A stretch of 12,799 bases of DNA from Lachnospiraceae bacterium UBA4292 (lineage in GTDB: Bacteria > Bacillota > Clostridia > Lachnospirales > Lachnospiraceae), in NCBI GenBank assembly GCA_002395865.1, contig DGVE01000145.1, forward strand, positions 1 through 12,799. Reading direction: 5' to 3'. Below, piece by piece: positions 8,875 to 12,799 of the stretch (position 1 is its first letter; each line of letters opens with the position of its first letter). Under the pieces are notes generated by a model. It was not told the DNA's origin. It made no database searches and saw only the letters and a program-made list of their open reading frames with translations. A program made the position numbers and the translations under genes.

Positions 8875-9815
8875 TTGCGTGCCGGACACGCCTCCTGAAG
8901 AAGCAGAAGAAGCGAGAGCTCCGCGTTTACATTGACCTTCATTCTGGTGGAAAAATTCTCTATCGCAGCAAATATCCTCGGAAAATCCTCGTAAGAATAC
9001 TCCGTGGCACAGCCGATATCCGGACCTTCCCCCAAAGCCTTCGTCTTCATAAGCCCCGAAAACCATCTCTGCATCTGCGATAACATCTCTATGAGCCTGT
9101 CCTTATCCGTGCCTATGGAGGCCGCAGCTCTTCTCAGCTGTACGATATCAGAGTCCGGCAGAGCTCGCAGAATCTTTCCGAGAGTATCCACCCACTCCCT
9201 GTAGGCCTCATCCTCCAGATATCTCTTCGCCCTCCCGATATTGCCGCCGCCGTGCCTTACAGCGGCCTCCTGCAGTTGCTCATCCTCCCCCCTCAGAGCT
9301 CTTTTCACCTGCGAATCCCTCAAAGGCTCCAAAGAGAGCTCCACACACCTGGACAGCACAGTCGGTAAAAGCGCGTCCCTGTTGTCCGAAAGCAGCATGA
9401 TCGTGGCGTATTCGGGCGGCTCCTCTATGGTCTTCAGCATGGCATTCTGCGCCTGAGTGTTTAAAAGCTCCGCGTCGTCGAGTATAAATATCCTTCGGCT
9501 GCCGGATATAGGCCTGTTCACGATCTCGCGGTTTAGTCCATCTCTGATATCATCCACGGAAAAGACTGCCTTCGCGTGCTGCACAAAGTGCACGTCCGGA
9601 TGATCCTCGCGCATTATCCTCACGCAGTCGCTGCATCTTTGGCAGGGGCGATCCGGAGCCTGGCACATGATGGCCATGGCAAATTCCTTCGCCACGGTCC
9701 GCTTTCCGAGCCCCTTCTCGCCGTGAAAGAGATAGCAGTGGCCGATATTACCTGTACTGACGGTATTTTTTAAATGCTTTATCAGCCGCTCATTGCCGTA
9801 TACAGAGTCAAACAT
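8871..9815 (-). CDS. holB: DNA polymerase III clamp loader subunit delta'
   Basis: The delta-prime subunit of the replication clamp loader, an AAA+ protein that helps open and load the beta sliding clamp. The 314-residue product has the N-terminal FDSVYGNERLIKHL, a complete P-loop GEKGLGKRT (32-40), the four-cysteine zinc module (C51, C58, C61, C64), the segment AELLNTQAQNAMLKTIEEPP (115-134) and the SRC motif (155-157), all in the order of clamp-loader subunits; the C-terminal third is the helical collar domain. The ATG at 9815 has GGAGG five bases upstream and overlaps the kinase gene by 8 bases. Placement directly before ricT matches Bacillus and most Firmicutes. Confidence 0.94.
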   Translation of the reverse strand: MFDSVYGNERLIKHLKNTVSTGNIGHCYLFHGEKGLGKRTVAKEFAMAIMCQAPDRPCQRCSDCVRIMREDHPDVHFVQHAKAVFSVDDIRDGLNREIVNRPISGSRRIFILDDAELLNTQAQNAMLKTIEEPPEYATIMLLSDNRDALLPTVLSRCVELSLEPLRDSQVKRALRGEDEQLQEAAVRHGGGNIGRAKRYLEDEAYREWVDTLGKILRALPDSDIVQLRRAAASIGTDKDRLIEMLSQMQRWFSGLMKTKALGEGPDIGCATEYSYEDFPRIFAAIENFSTRMKVNVNAELSLLLLLQEACPARN

Positions 9816-10392
9816 TTCTTCCTCCGGCTATCAGTTCCCTGATCTCTTCTATGCAATCCTCGAGCACATCGTTTCTGAATTCTCTGTCTATACCGTTCTT
9901 CGCCAGATTCTCGGCGGAGAAATCCTCCTCATCCGCCAGAAATCTCCTGCACATCTCCGCGTACTGCGGCTTTTCCTGGGACTGTTCGCGGCGTATCGCG
10001 CGGATGAGTCTCTCGCCGTCATCCACGGTTACATAAACGGGACATAGCTTATCCGAGCCGAAATACTTCCTGGCGGCGGCGTATGACTCCAGAGTACCTA
10101 TCATCAGATAATCATATCTGTCGGGCTCCGTCTGTCCGTCATCCACAGTCGCGTAGCGCCAGATGCCGTGCACCGTATTGTACTCCCTGTATTCAATGAG
10201 CCTGCCCGCCTCCTTCAGGCGGAAAAACTCCGCATCATCTATGAATCTGTACTCCACACCGTCTGTCTCTCCGCTTCTTTTCGGCCTCGTGGTGTAGAGT
10301 ATCACGCGTCTAAGCTGCGGAAGTTCCTCCAGGATCCTTCTGTAGATGCTGTCCTTTCCGGATGCGCTCTTTCCCATGAGATAATAGATCAT
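9808..10392 (-). CDS. Guanylate kinase-like P-loop protein
   Basis: A 194-residue protein of the guanylate kinase fold. Visible are the P-loop GKSASGKD (7-14), the GMP-binding type segment YTTRPKRSGETDGVEYRF (33-50), and a weaker YNTVHGIWRYAT (71-82) in place of the usual YGT motif. After that it departs from housekeeping Gmk: the usual DIDVQGA strand is replaced by YLMIGTLESYA and the FIxPPS strand by VYVTVDD. I therefore give no symbol: it may phosphorylate GMP or be a paralogue with another role. I start at the ATG at 10392, because the in-frame GTG at 10401 lies within the GAGGTGG ribosome binding site. It overlaps holB by 8 bases and takes the place of tmk in the B. subtilis gene order. 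Confidence 0.82.
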   Translation of the reverse strand: MIYYLMGKSASGKDSIYRRILEELPQLRRVILYTTRPKRSGETDGVEYRFIDDAEFFRLKEAGRLIEYREYNTVHGIWRYATVDDGQTEPDRYDYLMIGTLESYAAARKYFGSDKLCPVYVTVDDGERLIRAIRREQSQEKPQYAEMCRRFLADEEDFSAENLAKNGIDREFRNDVLEDCIEEIRELIAGGRNV

Positions 10393-10404
10393 CGTCCCCA
10401 CCTC

Positions 10405-10416
10405 ATTCTTAAGAAT
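10405..10416. promoter_or_regulatory. Perfect 12-bp palindrome in the kinase-gene leader
   Basis: ATTCTTAAGAAT reads the same on both strands. It lies just after the predicted start site of the kinase-holB transcript and just before its ribosome binding site, a place where a dimeric repressor could bind. The palindrome is certain; a regulatory role is inferred. Confidence 0.4.
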
Positions 10417-10426
10417 ATCTTAATAT

Positions 10427-10455
10427 ATAATATACGAAAAAACGACAAATAACAA
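10427..10455 (-). promoter_or_regulatory. Promoter of the kinase-holB transcript
   Basis: On the minus strand TTGTTA (10455-10450, four of six) and TATTAT (10432-10427, five of six) are separated by 17 bases in a very AT-rich gap. Transcription would start near 10420, about 28 bases before the ATG at 10392. Its -35 box lies a few bases from the oppositely directed -10 box of the DUF975 gene. Confidence 0.6.
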
Positions 10456-10464
10456 CGGATTCTG

Positions 10465-10473
10465 TGATATAAT
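10465..10473 (+). promoter_or_regulatory. Extended -10 promoter of the DUF975 gene
   Basis: TGATATAAT is a perfect TATAAT (10468-10473) with an upstream TG, the extended -10 form that needs little or no -35 box; no good -35 is present at 16-18 bases. Transcription would start near 10480, about 37 bases before the ATG at 10517. It faces away from the kinase promoter and their RNA polymerase footprints would overlap. Confidence 0.6.
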
Positions 10474-10516
10474 CGAAAGAAATTACGAAAGCATCCAAAA
10501 GAGAATGGAGGACCTC

Positions 10517-11260
10517 ATGTTTGACCGCTTAAAATACAAAGCCATCGGCAGAAATGTCGCCGCAAATCTCTGGGGACTCATTGCCCCGATGTCGTTTATA
10601 ATACTTTTCCTATCGGGTGAGTTTTTGAACGTAAGCATAAACCAAAATATCGATATAACTCGTTTTATCAGTGCCAGGGATGTTAAGCTGAACATGCGGC
10701 TGATGTGGATACATATCGAGATATCCGTCCTCTTCTTTCTGATAGCGCTCTCCGCGCTCACCTGCATGAGACTTATCGGCGCAGTTTTAAAGTTCGGTGA
10801 GAAGGCATTTTACATGTACACGCTCACCTACAAGCCGAATCTCGATCCCGCCCCGAATGTGCGCATGTGCTACTCCTACTCAGCGGCATATTTTTATAAG
10901 TTTCTGTGCGTACACATCATCATGGTCGCAAAGATTATCCTCTGGTCAATGCTTTTCATAGTTCCGGGCATAATCAAGTTCTACGAGTACAGGCTCATAC
11001 CCTATATCATCGCGTCCAATCCAGACATGAGCTATGATGAGGCTCAGGCCATCAGCGCCGCGCAGATGAACGGCAGGAAGTTCGATCTCTTCGTCATGGA
11101 TCTCTCCTTCTTAGGCTGGCTTCTGCTCAACTCGCTGACCGCCGGGATACTGAACGCGGTATGGCTTCGCGCCTACATGGAGGCCAGCTACGCTGCCTTC
11201 TTCTTAAGCCTCGACCACAGAGGATATGCCCTCCCGTACAGCTTCAGGAGCTATTGCTGA
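10517..11260 (+). CDS. DUF975 family membrane protein
   Basis: A 247-residue integral membrane protein of unknown function. Four hydrophobic stretches are visible (about 18-38, 68-90, 131-153 and 194-215). The stretch FIVPGIIKFYEYRLIPYIIA (147-166), followed by NPDMSYDEAQAIS and GRKFDLFVMDLSFLGWLLLN, and the ending AYMEASYAAFF (219-229) match the DUF975 pattern common in Firmicutes. I start at the ATG at 10517, which has GGAGG five bases upstream; the in-frame ATG at 10505 overlaps that site. It is the only plus-strand gene here, alone between the decarboxylase and kinase genes, with its own promoter and terminator, and reads slightly more AT-rich in its first 200 bases. It may be a later insertion. 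Confidence 0.83.
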   Translation: MFDRLKYKAIGRNVAANLWGLIAPMSFIILFLSGEFLNVSINQNIDITRFISARDVKLNMRLMWIHIEISVLFFLIALSALTCMRLIGAVLKFGEKAFYMYTLTYKPNLDPAPNVRMCYSYSAAYFYKFLCVHIIMVAKIILWSMLFIVPGIIKFYEYRLIPYIIASNPDMSYDEAQAISAAQMNGRKFDLFVMDLSFLGWLLLNSLTAGILNAVWLRAYMEASYAAFFLSLDHRGYALPYSFRSYC

Positions 11261-11280
11261 TAATACAATGTGTAATCAAG

Positions 11281-11313
11281 AAAGCGGAGTTTCAAACAGA
11301 AGCTCCGCTTTTT
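11281..11313. terminator. Bidirectional intrinsic terminator
   Basis: A 13-pair stem (AAAGCGGAGTTTC at 11281-11293 with its partner at 11299-11311, one G-U pair on the plus transcript) with a five-base loop is followed by a T run to 11313. It ends the plus-strand DUF975 gene 20 bases after its stop and lies just past the stop of the convergent decarboxylase gene, whose transcript would end in a weaker U stretch (UUUCUU). Confidence 0.88.
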
Positions 11314-11314
11314 A

Positions 11315-12706
11315 CTATCTTTTGCTTATAACGGCGACCCTGCCATCATCTACTCCTCGCAGGCTGATGCCGCTGTCCTCACACTGCTTCATAAAAGCCG
11401 CTGTCACCTCATCGATCTTCTCCCCCGGCGCCACAAGAATGCTTCCGGGAGGGTATGCGTATATGCTCTGAGCGCTTATGCGGCCCACAGAATCTTCGAT
11501 ATCGATATATTCACACGCTCTGCATGAGGCCTCATATGGGTCGAGCATTTTTTCGGGCAATGGTATCGTTCTGAACGTGCTGTTATGCCCTGATGTATGC
11601 CACTCATCAAGCTCGCCGCAAGCATCGGCGAAACGATCAAGCGCTTTTATGTCATCGCGCAGACTCGTCATGTAAAGAGCAAATATCTGTGTACTCATTT
11701 CAGGCTCAAAGCCCTTTTCACGCAGAGCATCCGCGAGCTCATATCCGGTCATGTTATGAGGTACGAGCACCAGCTTACCCTCATCGTATGCCGCGCCGTT
11801 TCCGTCAAACAGGCTTATGTTTTTAAGGGTGGATAGCTTTTTACGAATTCCGTCCAGATCACCGTAGTACTCATCCATCACACCCTCGTGCCGCAGCATA
11901 TAGTGAAATCCCGCTGAGAGCCCTGCCATCAGAAGATACGACGGGCTGGTAGTCTGATAGATGCGAAGGTACATTTCAAGCCGCCTCTTATCCACCCTCT
12001 GAGAGCAGACATGTAACAGAGCTGTCTGAGTGAAGGAAGGCATGGTCTTGTGATACGACTGAACAACGATGTCTGCGCAGCCTATCGCGCTGAAGTCCCT
12101 GAGCCTGCCGTGGTAGGGAAGATGCGCGCCGTGCGCCTCGTCCACGATAAGAAATGCCCCGTGCCTGTGGCAGGCATCCGCGATCGCCTTCACATCGCTG
12201 ATCACGCCCTCGTAGGTGGGTGATACTATCACCACACACTTTATATCAGTTTCGATGAGCGCCTCCTCCACGGCCGCAGCACTCACAGGGCCCGCGATAC
12301 CCGTCATGTCATCGCACTCCGGCCAGATATAAACCGGTCTTAAGTCGCGCGAGATGACCGCGCCCATGACCGACCTGTGGCAGTTTCTGGCTATGAGTAT
12401 CTCATCGCCGATGTCGCAGCACGCGCTTATCGCGGCGAGTATGCCGCAGCTGCTTCCCCCGACCAGTATCTTCGTATCCACAGTCGAGTAATACTCCCGC
12501 ATATCCTGCATAAGCTCGCGCAAAATGCCCTCCGGCGCAGAAAGATCGTCGAAGCCTTCTATCTCCGTGATGTCATATTCAGCCATTTCACGGATATATT
12601 CGGGCACCTCCCCGTCCGTGGGAAATCTCCTCTTGTGTCCCGGCATGTGAAGCGGATATCTTCCGTATTTCGAATATTCTTCGAGTTTTTCCTCGAGTTT
12701 TTCCAT
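11315..12706 (-). CDS. Orn/Lys/Arg decarboxylase family PLP enzyme
   Basis: A fold-type I PLP-dependent decarboxylase, expected to remove the alpha-carboxyl group from lysine, arginine or ornithine to make a polyamine precursor; the substrate cannot be told from sequence. The 463-residue product has HMPGHK (20-25), GGSSCGILA (83-91), NCHRSV (108-113), SPTYEG (162-167), the cofactor-aspartate motif DEAHGAH (189-195) and QSYHKTMPSFTQTALLH (216-232) with the PLP lysine K220. The C-terminal YPPGSILVAPGE replaces the more common YPPGIP. Length matches the short YaaO-type enzymes without the N-terminal wing domain. AAGGAG lies eight bases before the ATG at 12706. B. subtilis yaaO sits at the same place relative to tmk and holB. 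No clear promoter is visible; a terminator lies just upstream. Confidence 0.9.
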   Translation of the reverse strand: MEKLEEKLEEYSKYGRYPLHMPGHKRRFPTDGEVPEYIREMAEYDITEIEGFDDLSAPEGILRELMQDMREYYSTVDTKILVGGSSCGILAAISACCDIGDEILIARNCHRSVMGAVISRDLRPVYIWPECDDMTGIAGPVSAAAVEEALIETDIKCVVIVSPTYEGVISDVKAIADACHRHGAFLIVDEAHGAHLPYHGRLRDFSAIGCADIVVQSYHKTMPSFTQTALLHVCSQRVDKRRLEMYLRIYQTTSPSYLLMAGLSAGFHYMLRHEGVMDEYYGDLDGIRKKLSTLKNISLFDGNGAAYDEGKLVLVPHNMTGYELADALREKGFEPEMSTQIFALYMTSLRDDIKALDRFADACGELDEWHTSGHNSTFRTIPLPEKMLDPYEASCRACEYIDIEDSVGRISAQSIYAYPPGSILVAPGEKIDEVTAAFMKQCEDSGISLRGVDDGRVAVISKR

Positions 12707-12727
12707 CGTCCGTGCTCCTTATATAAC

Positions 12728-12752
12728 AAAAGGACCTCATACAGAGATCCTT
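12728..12752 (-). terminator. Intrinsic terminator after tRNA-Lys
   Basis: The minus-strand transcript reads AAGGAUCUC, loop UGUAU, GAGGUCCUU: nine pairs with one U-G, followed by UUGUUAUAU. It lies eight bases after the tRNA gene and about 21 bases before the decarboxylase ATG. It could also act as an attenuator if the decarboxylase is read through from the tRNA promoter. Confidence 0.75.
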
Positions 12753-12759
12753 AAACAAG

Positions 12760-12799
12760 TGAGCCACGCGGGAATCGAACCCGCGACAACTTGATTAAA
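12760..12799 (-). tRNA. tRNA-Lys (anticodon UUU), 3' part only
   Basis: The last 40 bases, read on the minus strand, give anticodon TTT, AA, the anticodon-stem strand TCAAG, a five-base variable region TTGTC, a perfect T stem GCGGG/CCCGC with loop TTCGATT, the acceptor strand GTGGCTC and discriminator A. The layout and the loop order closely resemble bacterial tRNA-Lys. The 5' half is outside the window. The bases after the discriminator are CTT, so CCA is not encoded and must be added by the nucleotidyltransferase. The anticodon call assumes the standard five-base variable region. Confidence 0.85.

Noticed and set aside
12706..12799. A lysine T-box or amino-acid riboswitch linking tRNA-Lys with the decarboxylase
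   Set aside because: The gap is far too short for a T-box or lysine riboswitch and has none of their motifs; adjacency alone is not evidence.

Overview
The window is an ordinary housekeeping stretch from a Gram-positive, strictly bacterial genome, most likely an anaerobic member of the Clostridia and probably close to Lachnospiraceae. The assignment rests on the Bacillus/Clostridium-type gene order (Orn/Lys/Arg decarboxylase, nucleotide kinase, holB, ricT, trmN, rsmI), strong GGAGG ribosome binding sites before nearly every gene, a Clostridium-type atp operon headed by atpZ and atpI, and a c subunit with a sodium-binding signature as in anaerobes such as Acetobacterium. Protein identities come from reading motifs by eye; no database search was possible. 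I see no CRISPR array, insertion sequence, prophage or defence island, and no non-coding stretch longer than about 300 bases.

Region 1 (1-6014, minus strand): an F-type ATP synthase operon in the order atpZ, atpI, atpB (a), atpE (c), atpF (b), atpH (delta), atpA (alpha), atpG (gamma), atpD (beta, cut by the window edge; atpC presumably follows outside). Genes are tightly packed, several overlap, and a near-consensus sigma-A promoter sits 18 bases or so of leader upstream of atpZ, behind A-tracts spaced at about one helical turn. The c subunit carries P25...Q29 and E62-T63, so the complex is predicted to use Na+.

Region 2 (6099-10455, minus strand): a genome-maintenance and RNA-modification cluster: a divergent guanylate-kinase-like gene, holB (clamp-loader delta prime), ricT (PSP1 protein of the RNase Y-modulating Ric complex), trmN (tRNA1Val m6A37 methyltransferase) and rsmI (16S rRNA C1402 2'-O-methyltransferase). 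In Bacillus subtilis the slot before holB holds tmk and two small genes; here it is a guanylate-kinase-fold protein. One promoter precedes the kinase gene and a second good one lies between holB and ricT, overlapping the holB stop codon.

Region 3 (10465-11313, plus strand): a single DUF975 membrane protein gene, divergent from the kinase gene with interleaved promoters, interrupting the otherwise conserved decarboxylase-to-kinase order and ending at a strong hairpin terminator shared with the convergent decarboxylase gene.

Region 4 (11315-12799, minus strand): a PLP-dependent Orn/Lys/Arg decarboxylase-family gene, preceded by a terminator and the 3' half of a tRNA-Lys(UUU) gene without an encoded CCA. 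The most checkable points for follow-up are the Na+ signature, a perfect 14-base tandem duplication inside atpH, the unusual RicT tail, and the divergent promoter region around 10405-10473.
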